Positions 16,826 through 26,367 of a stretch of 64,000 nt of DNA are shown here, piece after piece. Within the stretch, counting starts at the first letter, position 1; each line of letters starts with the position of its first letter. Source of the DNA: Rhizobium grahamii (GTDB taxonomy: Bacteria > Pseudomonadota > Alphaproteobacteria > Rhizobiales > Rhizobiaceae). The stretch covers positions 2,820,501 through 2,884,500 of the forward strand of contig NZ_CP043498.1 in NCBI RefSeq assembly GCF_009498215.1, given 5' to 3'. The position numbers were made by a program, and so were the translations under genes. The notes beneath the pieces are model-generated. The model had not been told where the DNA came from. It saw only the letters and a program-made list of their open reading frames with translations, and searched no databases.

Positions 16826-18355
16826 TTGTTTGATTTCGGCATCATTCCGCCGGCCATGTTCGTGGGCATGGTCCTGTTCATGCTCTACGGTTTTCCGGTC
16901 GCCTTTTCGCTGGCGGCCGTCGGCCTGTTCTTCGGCATTATCGGCATCGCCACCGGCCATTTCAGCGAAGCCTTTCTGCAGGCCCTGCCGTTGCGCTTCT
17001 TCGGCATCGTCTCCAACGACCTGCTGCTTGCGATCCCGTTCTTCACCTTCATGGGCGCCATCCTGGAGCGCTGCGGTCTGGCGGAAGATCTGCTGGAAGG
17101 AACCGGCAAACTGTTCGGCCGCGTTCCAGGCGGCCTTGCCTATGCCGTGATCCTGGTCGGCGCCGTGCTCGGCGCGATCACCGGAACGGTCGCGGCCTCG
17201 GTCATCACCATGGGTGTGATCTCGCTGCCGATCATGCTGCGCTATGGCTACAGTCCGCGGCTTGCCACCGGCGTCATCGCCGCCTCCGGCACCATCACCC
17301 AGGTCATCCCGCCCTCGCTTGTTCTCGTCGTCCTCGCCGACCAGCTCGGCAAGTCGGTCGGCGACATGTATCTCGGCGCCATCGGCCCATCGATCCTGCA
17401 GGTCGCGATTTTCATGGGCTATATCCTGATCCTCTCGATCCTGAAGCCCGCCTCCATGCCACCACTGCCCAAGGAAGTGCGCGGTGACTTCAACTGGGCC
17501 CTGCTCTTCAAGGTGCTGTCGGGCATGGTGCCTTCGATCGTGCTGATCTTCCTCGTCCTCGGCACCATCTTCATGGGACTGGCGACCCCGACCGAAGCCG
17601 GCGCGCTTGGCGTCGTCGGCGCCATGGCGCTGGCCGCCATGCATCGCCGCCTCACCTGGCCGCTGATGCAGGACGCCATGCGCTCGACCATGCATATCAC
17701 CTCCATGGTGGTGATGATCCTGATCGGCTCGACCGTATTCAGCCTCGTCTTCCAGGGCATGGACGGCTCGCGCTGGATCGAGCACATGCTGTCAGGCATC
17801 CCCGGCGGCCCGGTCGGCTTCCTGATCTTCGTCAACATCTTTATCTTCGTGCTGGCCTTCTTCCTCGATTTCTTCGAGATCGCCTTCATCGTCATCCCGA
17901 TGCTGGCGCCGGTCGCCTCGGCCTTGGGGATCGATCTGATCTGGTTCGGCGTGCTGATCTGCGTTAACATGCAGACGAGCTTCATGCACCCGCCCTTCGG
18001 CTTCGCGCTCTTCTATCTGCGCTCCATCGCCGATCGCAGCGTCAAGACATCCGACATCTACATGGGCGCCCTGCCCTGGGTCTGCATGCAGCTGATCCTC
18101 GTGGCGATCGTGATCTTCTGGCCGCAATCGGTGACCTACTGGCTGGATAAAGGACCGAAGGTCGATCCGGACTCGATCAAGATCGAAGTACCGGGCTTTG
18201 GCGGCAATGGGCTCGGGCTGCCGCCGCCAGCCATGCCGGGGGGTGCCCCGCAGTTACCCGGTCTGACGCTGCCGCCGCTGAACGGCCTGCCCGGGCAGCC
18301 CGCGAAACCTGCACCGCCACCGACCGATCTTAGCCAGCCGCCCGTCATCAAGTAG
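16826..18355 (+). CDS. TRAP transporter large permease subunit (DctM family)
   Basis: 509 residues with about 12 membrane segments (PAMFVGMVLFMLYGFPVAFS, LLLAIPFFTFMGAILERCGL, SGTITQVIPPSLVLVVLADQ). The start is TTG, well placed after GGGAGGA. An odd feature is the last about 45 residues, a Pro/Gly/Leu-rich tail (LPPPAMPGGAPQLPG, LPPLNGLPGQPAKPAPPP) beyond the last helix. It forms the transport channel with the small subunit; the binding protein is encoded convergently just downstream. Substrate is unknown. Confidence 0.95.
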   Translation: MFDFGIIPPAMFVGMVLFMLYGFPVAFSLAAVGLFFGIIGIATGHFSEAFLQALPLRFFGIVSNDLLLAIPFFTFMGAILERCGLAEDLLEGTGKLFGRVPGGLAYAVILVGAVLGAITGTVAASVITMGVISLPIMLRYGYSPRLATGVIAASGTITQVIPPSLVLVVLADQLGKSVGDMYLGAIGPSILQVAIFMGYILILSILKPASMPPLPKEVRGDFNWALLFKVLSGMVPSIVLIFLVLGTIFMGLATPTEAGALGVVGAMALAAMHRRLTWPLMQDAMRSTMHITSMVVMILIGSTVFSLVFQGMDGSRWIEHMLSGIPGGPVGFLIFVNIFIFVLAFFLDFFEIAFIVIPMLAPVASALGIDLIWFGVLICVNMQTSFMHPPFGFALFYLRSIADRSVKTSDIYMGALPWVCMQLILVAIVIFWPQSVTYWLDKGPKVDPDSIKIEVPGFGGNGLGLPPPAMPGGAPQLPGLTLPPLNGLPGQPAKPAPPPTDLSQPPVIK

Positions 18356-18369
18356 CAGCCAAACGAAAA

Positions 18370-18406
18370 CCGCCGCGGGAGAGTTTCCTCGCGGCGGTAT
18401 TTTCTG
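18370..18406. terminator. Bidirectional terminator between TRAP permease and binding-protein genes
   Basis: Arms CCGCCGCG (18370-18377) and CGCGGCGG (18390-18397) form a stem with T-rich runs on both sides (TATTTTCT on plus, TTTTCGTTT on minus). It ends both convergent transcripts. Confidence 0.8.
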
Positions 18407-18429
18407 TAGCAGCCCGGCCGGTGGTTCGC

Positions 18430-19602
<1,173 letters not shown>

Positions 19603-19830
19603 CTAAGCACGCTGACGCACCTGTTTCAAGCGTCCGGCCATTAGTCTTTGGGATCACGACACCAATATGGCGGCAGGCGCATTTCCATCGAAATCAGCGG
19701 GTTAGAGAGTGCGCCGCTCCGGAATGGCACGTCAGCCGCCGCAATTCCGCCCGACAGCTCATCGAAACGTTGACTTGGGACGCTTTCTGGTTTCTCACAA
19801 TATGCAACAACAGCTTCAGCCGGAGTCAAA

Positions 19831-20610
19831 ATGACGAAGCCGATCGTCGCCGTTCCTGCCGATATCCGCGTCTTCGATGGCGCGACATGGCATGCCGCAC
19901 AGCATCAGTATGTTCGCGCCGCACTGAATGCCGCCGGCGTGATGTCCTTCATCATTCCGGCCTTCGAGGAGGGCTACGACACCGATGCCATCCTCGATCG
20001 GGTCGATGGCGTTCTCGTTTCGGGGTCGGCAAGCAACGTCCACCCAACGCTTTACGGCAAGCAGGCAACGGAAGCCGACGGCCCGTTCGATCCCGCCCGC
20101 GACGCCACCAGCCTGCCGCTGATCCGCCGGTCGATCGAACGCGCCATTCCGCTGCTGGCGATCTGCCGCGGCATTCAGGAGCTGAACGTCGCGCTCGGCG
20201 GAACGCTCGCCAGCGAGATTCAGGAGCAGCCGGGGATCTGGGATCACCGCAAGCCGCCGAACGTCGACCGCGACAGCATGTACGCGGTTCGGCAAAGCGT
20301 CTTCGTCAAGGAAGGCTCCTGCATCGCGGGGATCGTCGGATCAGGCGAAATCAGGGTCAATTCCCTGCACCGCCAGGCGATCGCTGAGACCGCGCCGCGC
20401 CTGACAGTGGAAGCCGTCGCCGAGGACGGAACGATCGAAGCCGTTTCGGTGATCGATGCACCGGCCTTTGCAGTCGGCGTGCAGTGGCATCCGGAATACT
20501 GGGCGGAGACGGACAAGCCGTCGAACCAGATTTTCTCGGCTTTCGGCGATGCCGTCAGGGACTATGCCGCCGGCAAGCTTGCGACCACCCGCACGAAGCA
20601 GATCGCCTGA
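19831..20610 (+). CDS. Class I glutamine amidotransferase-like hydrolase (peptidase C26, PuuD type)
   Basis: 259 residues. The catalytic triad is visible: Cys112 in LAICRGIQELNVALGG, and His220 and Glu222 in VGVQWHPE. NSLHRQAI is also typical. Close family members hydrolyse gamma-glutamyl-GABA in putrescine breakdown or degrade similar gamma-glutamyl amides. No puu genes are adjacent, so the substrate is inferred from family only. It stands alone between the TRAP and cyclase genes; no clear operator is seen upstream. Confidence 0.9.
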   Translation: MTKPIVAVPADIRVFDGATWHAAQHQYVRAALNAAGVMSFIIPAFEEGYDTDAILDRVDGVLVSGSASNVHPTLYGKQATEADGPFDPARDATSLPLIRRSIERAIPLLAICRGIQELNVALGGTLASEIQEQPGIWDHRKPPNVDRDSMYAVRQSVFVKEGSCIAGIVGSGEIRVNSLHRQAIAETAPRLTVEAVAEDGTIEAVSVIDAPAFAVGVQWHPEYWAETDKPSNQIFSAFGDAVRDYAAGKLATTRTKQIA

Positions 20611-20631
20611 ACGGCGATCGCGTGGTCGCGG

Positions 20632-21528
20632 CTATTTCCGCCGCAGCCACTGCAGCCCGCCAGCAACGGCAAAGCCGAGCAGCGGCCATACCGCCCAGAA
20701 TACCCCGTGCCAGGTCAAGAGGTTGATGGCGACGATCCCGACGGCAAGGACACCGAGGGCGGCCATGCCACGGTCGATCCGACGCTGGGTGCGGACCCAG
20801 TTCATGGCGACGGCAAAAGCCAGGGCCAGCACCGGCCACACCGCCCAGAACACACCGCTCCAGGTGAGAAGATTGATGACAACGAGTGCGGCTGCGATGA
20901 TGGCAAAGAACCCTGCCCGTTTCCCGAGACCCGTCAAGGACGCCTGAGGCTGCGCAAGTGGGCTCTGCCGCGGCTGTATGACCGGCTCGGCCTGCGCCGT
21001 CGGCGCTTCGCCGATCCTCACCGCATAGCTCGGCACTGCCTCGTTGACATTCTTCACGGTCAGGGCGCCGAGAAAATCGAAGCCGACAGCGACCTTGTTG
21101 CGGACCTGATCGTAAACCGTGCTGGAGATCACGATTCCGCCGGGCGTTGCCGATGTCTGCAGCCTGGCGGCAATGTTCACACCGTCGCCGTAGATGTCGT
21201 CGCCATCGGCAATTACGTCGCCGAGATTGATGCCGATCCGGAAAAGCATCCGGCCGTCCGCGGGCTTGCCTGCATTTAGCCCCGCCAGCTCGCTCTGGAC
21301 ATCGACGGCAGCACGAACGGCTTCGACGACGCTCGGAAACTCCGCAATCAGCCCGTCGCCCCAGGTGTTGATGACCCGGCCGCCATGCGTGCCGATCAGG
21401 CGCGACATCGCGTCCCGCGATCGCTTAAGCATTGCGAGCGTGCCTTCTTCGTCCGCTCCCATCAGCCGCGTGTAGTCCTGCACGTCGGCGGAGAAGATGG
21501 TTGTCAGCTTGCGGCTGGTCTCGCTCAT
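20632..21528 (-). CDS. Class III adenylate/guanylate cyclase with duplicated 2TM C-terminal domain
   Basis: 298 residues. Residues 1-175 form a class III cyclase domain. It has metal Asp in IFSADVQDYTRLMG and in NTWGDGLIAEF, and transition-state Asn and Arg in GDGVNIAARLQ, so it looks active. The rest holds two near-identical membrane hairpins, VVINLLTWSGVFWAVWPVL and VAINLLTWHGVFWAVWPLL, each a 2TM-type unit. The second is a tandem copy that is still clear at DNA level (20687-20733 and 20837-20883). The protein is probably membrane-tethered by its C-terminus. Confidence 0.9.
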   Translation of the reverse strand: MSETSRKLTTIFSADVQDYTRLMGADEEGTLAMLKRSRDAMSRLIGTHGGRVINTWGDGLIAEFPSVVEAVRAAVDVQSELAGLNAGKPADGRMLFRIGINLGDVIADGDDIYGDGVNIAARLQTSATPGGIVISSTVYDQVRNKVAVGFDFLGALTVKNVNEAVPSYAVRIGEAPTAQAEPVIQPRQSPLAQPQASLTGLGKRAGFFAIIAAALVVINLLTWSGVFWAVWPVLALAFAVAMNWVRTQRRIDRGMAALGVLAVGIVAINLLTWHGVFWAVWPLLGFAVAGGLQWLRRK

Positions 21529-21549
21529 GATCCCTCCCTGGATCCCGAC

Positions 21550-22497
21550 TTACCCTTTCGGCGGCGTCTCCGGCACCGGTGTCAGCGGCTTGCTCTTGGC
21601 GAACCACTCGACGAGGTTGTCGACGACCAGATCCGCCATGGCGTTGCGCGTCGGCACCGAGCCCGAGGCAAGGTGAGGCAGAAGCACCGCATTCGGCAGA
21701 TCGAGCAGCGACGCGGGAACGTTCGGCTCGTCGTAAAAGACATCGAGACCGGCGGCGCCGATCGTTCCTGACTTCAGCGCCTGCGCGAGCGCTTCCTCAT
21801 CGACCGTCCAGCCGCGACCGACATTGATGAAGACGCCTTCGGGGCCAAGCGCTGACAGGATTTCCGCGTTGATGGTCTTGTGCGTCTGCGGCGTCTTCGG
21901 AACGATCGAAATCAGCGTATCGACGGCTTCGGCGAGATCCTTCAGCGAGGGATAGTAGCCATAGGGAGCGTCGGGATGGCGGGTGCGGGTGTGATAGCTG
22001 ATCTTGACTTTGAACGGCTCGAGACGCTTGGCGATTTCCTGGCCGATGCGACCGAGGCCATAGATCCCGACATGCCGCCCTTTCAACGAGAAGCGCGACA
22101 GCGGGTAGTTCTGCCCCGGCTTCCAGTTTCCGGCACGCAGCCAGTTCTCCGCCCGCGGAAACTCTCGGATCGTGTTGAGCAGCAGCCCGATCGCCGTATC
22201 GGCAACCTCGTCGTTCAGCACATCCGGTGTGTTCGTGACGATGATGCCCCTGGTCGCCGCGTGCTTGGCATCGACGCCGTCGTAGCCGACGCCGAAGCTT
22301 GAGATCAGTTCGACATTCGGCAGGCTGTCGATGGCGGCCGCGTTCAACGTGCCGGAGACGGCAACGCCGCGAATGCGCGCTGCGGTTTCTGCATTGAGCG
22401 TCGCAGGCTCTGCTTCGATAACGTCGAAGCTCTCCTGCAGGCGCGCGAGCACGCGTTCGTGTATCTTCCCGGGAACGAGAACGGCGATACGGGACAT
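21550..22497 (-). CDS. D-isomer-specific 2-hydroxyacid dehydrogenase
   Basis: 315 residues. The Rossmann motif is HVGIYGLGRIGQEIA near residue 145. Catalytic Arg is in INVGRGWTVDE, Glu in VFYDEPNVP, and His in LLPHLASGS, so the set is complete. Members reduce glyoxylate, hydroxypyruvate or related 2-oxoacids with NAD(P)H. A LacI-family regulator lies 20 bases upstream on the same strand and probably controls it within one operon. The substrate is not defined, although sugar-acid breakdown fits the context. Confidence 0.9.
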   Translation of the reverse strand: MSRIAVLVPGKIHERVLARLQESFDVIEAEPATLNAETAARIRGVAVSGTLNAAAIDSLPNVELISSFGVGYDGVDAKHAATRGIIVTNTPDVLNDEVADTAIGLLLNTIREFPRAENWLRAGNWKPGQNYPLSRFSLKGRHVGIYGLGRIGQEIAKRLEPFKVKISYHTRTRHPDAPYGYYPSLKDLAEAVDTLISIVPKTPQTHKTINAEILSALGPEGVFINVGRGWTVDEEALAQALKSGTIGAAGLDVFYDEPNVPASLLDLPNAVLLPHLASGSVPTRNAMADLVVDNLVEWFAKSKPLTPVPETPPKG

Positions 22498-22517
22498 GGC
22501 ATTTCCTCTTGGCTTGC

Positions 22518-23540
22518 TTACGGGCGCGGCCGGTAGGGGCTGGTCGACTGGCGGATGCGCATTTCAGGCTTGATAAGATGGATGCCGTCAGGCTCGTGAC
22601 TGCCGGCCAGACGGTCGAGGAGCGCGCGAGCGGCAAGACGCCCGACTTCGGCCTGCCCGTTCCATACAGTTGTCAGCGCCGGCATCGAGATCGACGCTTC
22701 CTCGAGATCGTCGTAACCGGTGATGGAAATGTCCTTGCCGGGAACGAGACCGGCGCGGGCGATGCCGTTCATCAGGCCGATCGCGACGAGGTCGTTCCAG
22801 CAGACCGCCGCCGTCGGCTTCTGCGGCAGCGACAGGAAGTGCACCGCCGCCTCGAAGCCGCCCTGCATCGAGCGTGGTCCTGGGATGCGCAGGCCGGGGT
22901 CAACCTCGATACCGGCCTTGCGCAATGCGTTGACGTAACCCTGATAGCGATCGCGGCCCGTCGAGGTCTGGTCGGTACCGCCGATCATCGCGATCGACCG
23001 ATGGCCAAGCCCGATGAGGTGGTTGGTGGCCAGCGAAATGCCGTAGCTGTCGTCACCGCGATAGGTCGGCAAGGCCGAGCCTTCCATCGAGCGGGCAACA
23101 AGGATAGCCGGCATTCCGTTGTCTTCTGCCAGCTGCATATCTTCTGGCGGCGTACCGATCGCCGGCGACATGATCACGCCGTCGCCGCCAAGCTGCAGCA
23201 GCGTCTCGATGAAGGTGCGCTGCTTCTCGACAGAGTCGTAGTGGTTGGACAGGATGAAAGTCTGGCGGCTGCGATCGAGTTCGCTTTCGATCGCCTTGAG
23301 AATTTCGCCGTAGAACGGGTTCATGATGTCGTGCACGACGACACCGATGATGCCCGATCGCGAGGTACGCAGGCTGGCTGCGCGGCGATTGTAGATATAG
23401 CCGAGAGCCCGGGCCTGTTCCTTGATCTTCTCGCGCGTCGCACCGGCGACAAGCGGGCTGTCGCGCAAGGCAAGCGATACTGTGGCGGTGGAAATGCCGA
23501 GGGTTTCGGCGATGGTCGAAAGCTTGATCTTTTGAGCCAC
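22518..23540 (-). CDS. LacI-family transcriptional regulator
   Basis: 340 residues. The helix-turn-helix lies at residues 7-26 (LSTIAETLGISTATVSLALR), followed by the hinge helix (YNRRAASLRTSRSG) and a periplasmic-binding-type effector domain (GVVVHDIMNPFYGEI, TTVWNGQAEVGRLAARALLD). It precedes the 2-hydroxyacid dehydrogenase by 20 bases. A palindrome at 23604-23625, about 64 bases upstream of its start, is a likely autoregulatory operator. Effector is unknown. Confidence 0.93.
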   Translation of the reverse strand: MAQKIKLSTIAETLGISTATVSLALRDSPLVAGATREKIKEQARALGYIYNRRAASLRTSRSGIIGVVVHDIMNPFYGEILKAIESELDRSRQTFILSNHYDSVEKQRTFIETLLQLGGDGVIMSPAIGTPPEDMQLAEDNGMPAILVARSMEGSALPTYRGDDSYGISLATNHLIGLGHRSIAMIGGTDQTSTGRDRYQGYVNALRKAGIEVDPGLRIPGPRSMQGGFEAAVHFLSLPQKPTAAVCWNDLVAIGLMNGIARAGLVPGKDISITGYDDLEEASISMPALTTVWNGQAEVGRLAARALLDRLAGSHEPDGIHLIKPEMRIRQSTSPYRPRP

Positions 23541-23603
23541 GTGTCCTCCCCAGGCAACGCGCGGTTTGCATGCGTCGGCTAACCGATACCGACGCCCTTA
23601 AAA

Positions 23604-23625
23604 TGTTTAATTAAAAGATTAAACA
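23604..23625. promoter_or_regulatory. Candidate LacI-type operator
   Basis: Perfect inverted repeat TGTTTAAT (23604-23611) and ATTAAACA (23618-23625) around a 6-base spacer. It lies between the divergent-looking MarR end and the LacI gene start, upstream of the regulator-dehydrogenase unit. AT-rich palindromes of about 20 bases are usual for LacI operators; binding is inferred. Confidence 0.6.
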
Positions 23626-23656
23626 AAGGGAGGCAATTCGTAATTTCACAATACCG

Positions 23657-24169
23657 TCAGATTTCTTCCACCTCTTCGAAGTCGGGCGCCTCGGCCTGCA
23701 GGTTGGCATCGATCGCCTTCAGAAGACGGACGAGGTTGCGAATTTCCTTCTCGGAAAAGGCCTGCGTGGCGACCTTGTCGCACGACGAGGCGGCCATTTC
23801 GATCGCCTTGACGCTGCCGCGACCAAGCTCGGTCAGATAGACCTTCGTGAGACGTGCATCTTCCTCGTCGGCCTTGCGCTCAAGGAAGCCCTGAGCTTCC
23901 ATCCGGCCGATCGTGCGCGTCATCGTCGGCGCCTTGACGCCAAGCTTTTGCGCCAATCCGCCCGCCGTCATCCCATCCGTTTCGGAAAGCGAGAGGATGA
24001 CGCCGTCCTGGCCGGCATAAAGCCCGCTCTCCAGAAGATTGCGCGATAATACCGTGCGCATCGAGCGGGCTGCCTGCGTCAAAGCCGGCGAAAGGTCTAC
24101 CAGCGTATATTCCGTCTGGTCCTTCTTCTTCGACTTCTGCTTCTTGCCGTCCTTGTGCTTTTTCCCCAT
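23657..24169 (-). CDS. MarR-family transcriptional regulator
   Basis: 170 residues from the ATG at 24169, which follows AAAGGGAT; upstream starts in the same frame lack support. A very basic head (GKKHKDGKKQKSKKKDQTEY) precedes a winged helix with TAGGLAQKLGVKAPTMTRTI as recognition helix and RKADEEDARLTKVYLTELG as wing, then dimer helices. It likely represses a nearby gene; the divergent creatininase-like gene, about 160 bases away, is a candidate target. The Lys-rich extension is unusual. Confidence 0.88.
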   Translation of the reverse strand: MGKKHKDGKKQKSKKKDQTEYTLVDLSPALTQAARSMRTVLSRNLLESGLYAGQDGVILSLSETDGMTAGGLAQKLGVKAPTMTRTIGRMEAQGFLERKADEEDARLTKVYLTELGRGSVKAIEMAASSCDKVATQAFSEKEIRNLVRLLKAIDANLQAEAPDFEEVEEI

Positions 24170-24332
24170 CGCTATCCCTTTGACCTGACCGCGCCGCGGG
24201 CAAGACCGCGGGAACATGTTTGAACCGGCATCCCTAAATCCATTTCGATTTAAGAGGTTATGCGGTAAGCATTGACAACGCTGCGTTATGACATTGCGCA
24301 TCATCTCGTCATAAACAAGAGGCATTAGCCGG

Positions 24333-25124
24333 ATGACTGCGCCTTCCCGCAACTTCGATGATAACGACCCCGGCCTTGCCCCTTCCGATCGCCAGCGCTG
24401 GATCGCCGTTCTGCCGCTCGGTGCCCATGAGCAGCATGGCCCTCACCTGCCGTTAGAGACGGATACCCTGATTGCAGCCGGCATCGTTGCCCGGCTCAAG
24501 GCCGCCCTTCCCTCGACTGTGCCGGCGACATTCCTTCCGGTGGAAGACGTCGGCTACTCGATTGAGCATATGGATGTTACGGGAACGCGAACGCTTGGAT
24601 ATGGCGAGGCGATCGACCGTTGGCTCGGTATTGCCGGGCGGCTTTCGCGGATGGGTATACGGAAGTTCGTGATGCTGAACGCCCATGGCGGCAACTCGCC
24701 GCTGATGACGATCGTCGCGACCGAGGCTAGGGTCCGCTTCAACATGCTTGCCGTCGCCACCAGCTGGACGCGCTTCGGTGTTCCCGCCGACATCATCTCG
24801 CCCGAGGCGAAGGCGATCGATATCCACGGCGGCGACATAGAGACATCAGTGATGCTGGCGCTTCACCCTGACAAGGTCGACATGAGCAAGGCAGCGGACT
24901 TCCCGTCCCGCCAGTCCGATTTTGCGTCGCGCTTCAAGCATCTGCGCGCCTATGGCCAGCACGCCTTCGGATGGAAGATGTCGGATCTCAGCGCATCCGG
25001 CGTCGCCGGCAACGCATCGCTGGCGACAGCGCAAAAGGGCGAAGCGCTGATTGCCCATTCCGTAAAAGGGCTGGTGGAATTGCTCGAGGATGTCGACGCA
25101 TTCGACGCGACCGAGCTCGATTGA
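24333..25124 (+). CDS. Creatininase-family amidohydrolase
   Basis: 263 residues. The metal-binding motifs are clear: LPLGAHEQHGPHLPLETD (residues 29-46), MLNAHGGN and IHGGDIETS. Family members hydrolyse cyclic amides or formamides (creatinine, FAPy in riboflavin and F420 pathways, MftE peptide cleavage). None of those neighbours is present, so the substrate is open. It is divergent from the MarR gene, with about 160 bases between. Confidence 0.88.
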   Translation: MTAPSRNFDDNDPGLAPSDRQRWIAVLPLGAHEQHGPHLPLETDTLIAAGIVARLKAALPSTVPATFLPVEDVGYSIEHMDVTGTRTLGYGEAIDRWLGIAGRLSRMGIRKFVMLNAHGGNSPLMTIVATEARVRFNMLAVATSWTRFGVPADIISPEAKAIDIHGGDIETSVMLALHPDKVDMSKAADFPSRQSDFASRFKHLRAYGQHAFGWKMSDLSASGVAGNASLATAQKGEALIAHSVKGLVELLEDVDAFDATELD

Positions 25125-25141
25125 AACCGTCGTCGTTGCGA

Positions 25142-25156
25142 TGTGATCTTATAACA
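25142..25156. promoter_or_regulatory. Zur-box-like sequence upstream of the CobW-type gene
   Basis: TGTGATCTTATAACA resembles the TGTTATA-n-TATAACA core known for alphaproteobacterial Zur, matching at about 13 of 15 positions. It lies about 95 bases upstream of a His-rich COG0523 GTPase, a class often repressed by Zur. Identity as a binding site is inferred. Confidence 0.5.
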
Positions 25157-25248
25157 TACGAATCCCTTTGAACTGCCGCGCGCAACTCCTTATATGAGAC
25201 CGACGAATTTTCAGCCCCGCCCCGGGCGTGCCATCTCTCGAGGTTCTT

Positions 25249-26367
25249 ATGACCGACGCGATCCCCACCCAGCAGAAGCCAATCCCCGTTACCGTTCTCA
25301 CCGGCTACCTCGGCGCCGGCAAGACGACCTTGCTCAACCGCATCCTGTCGGAGAACCACGGCAAGAAATATGCGGTCATCGTCAACGAGTTCGGCGAGAT
25401 CGGCATCGACAACGATCTCATCGTCGAATCCGACGAAGAAATCTACGAAATGAACAATGGCTGTGTCTGCTGCACGGTGCGCGGCGACCTGATCCGCGTC
25501 GTCGAAGGCCTGATGCGCCGCCCCGGTCGTTTCGACGGCATCATCGTCGAAACGACGGGCCTTGCCGATCCGGTACCGGTCGCCCAGACCTTCTTCATGG
25601 ACGACGATGTTCGCGCCAAGACCGAACTTGATGCCGTCGTCGCCCTCGTCGACGCAAAGCATCTGCCGCTGCGCCTGAAGGACAGCCGCGAAGCCGAAGA
25701 CCAGATCGCCTTCGCCGACGTCGTCCTGATCAACAAGACAGACCTCGTGACGCCGGAAGAACTGGCGCAGATCGAGGATGTCGTCCACGCCATCAACCCA
25801 TCGGCCCGTGTCTACAAGACCAGCCGCTCGGGCGTCGATCTCGCGCGCGTTCTCGATCAGGGCGCCTTCAACCTGGAGCGCGCACTGGAGAACGATCCGC
25901 ATTTCCTCGATCATGACCACGACGATCACGTCTGTGGCCCCGATTGCGATCACGACCACCACCATCATCACCACGCGCATGATCACGACCACGATCATGA
26001 CCATCATCACCACGACCATGATCATGACCACCATCATCATCATGGCGCGGTGTCGCCGATCCATGATGTGACAGTCCAGTCGGTCTCGCTGCGCGGCGGC
26101 GAGATGAACCCGGAACGCTTCTTCCCCTGGGTTCAGAAGATCACCCAGACGCAGGGCCCGAACATCCTGCGCCTCAAGGGCATCATCGCCTTCAAGGACG
26201 ACCCGGAGCGCTATGTCATTCAGGGCGTCCACATGATTGTCGAAGGTGATCATCAGCGTCCGTGGAAGGATGGCGAGAAGCACGAAACCCGCCTCGTCTT
26301 CATCGGCCGCGAACTCGACCGCGAAAAGCTCGAAGCCTCCTTCAAGGCGTGCGAGGCGGCAGCCTGA
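25249..26367 (+). CDS. CobW/COG0523 GTPase with His-rich metal-binding stretch
   Basis: 372 residues from the ATG at 25249 ([20 protein letters not shown]). The P-loop GYLGAGKTT is at residues 19-27 and the metal site C72-V-C-C75 is in [17 protein letters not shown] is the base-specifying motif, and a CobW C-terminal domain follows. Residues 222-265 hold about 25 His alternating with Asp, plus VCGPDC. This pattern is typical of zinc-metallochaperone GTPases (ZagA/ZigA-like) rather than cobalamin synthesis CobW, and there are no cob genes nearby. It overlaps the WD40 gene by one base. Confidence 0.93.
   Translation: MTDAIPTQQKPIPVTVLTGYLGAGKTTLLNRILSENHGKKYAVIVNEFGEIGIDNDLIVESDEEIYEMNNGCVCCTVRGDLIRVVEGLMRRPGRFDGIIVETTGLADPVPVAQTFFMDDDVRAKTELDAVVALVDAKHLPLRLKDSREAEDQIAFADVVLINKTDLVTPEELAQIEDVVHAINPSARVYKTSRSGVDLARVLDQGAFNLERALENDPHFLDHDHDDHVCGPDCDHDHHHHHHAHDHDHDHDHHHHDHDHDHHHHHGAVSPIHDVTVQSVSLRGGEMNPERFFPWVQKITQTQGPNILRLKGIIAFKDDPERYVIQGVHMIVEGDHQRPWKDGEKHETRLVFIGRELDREKLEASFKACEAAA

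Noticed and set aside
16166..17785. 539-codon minus-strand frame opposite the TRAP permeases
   Set aside because: Antisense to well-supported TRAP genes; composition typical of shadows.
24170..24352. N-terminal extension of the MarR protein by 61 residues
   Set aside because: Would overlap the start of the divergent creatininase gene and lacks family similarity; the ATG at 24169 has a good Shine-Dalgarno.
25912..26043. His-coding repeat mistaken for a DNA repeat or CRISPR
   Set aside because: The CAT/GAC pattern is codon-driven His/Asp coding inside the CobW gene, with no regular spacer-repeat structure.
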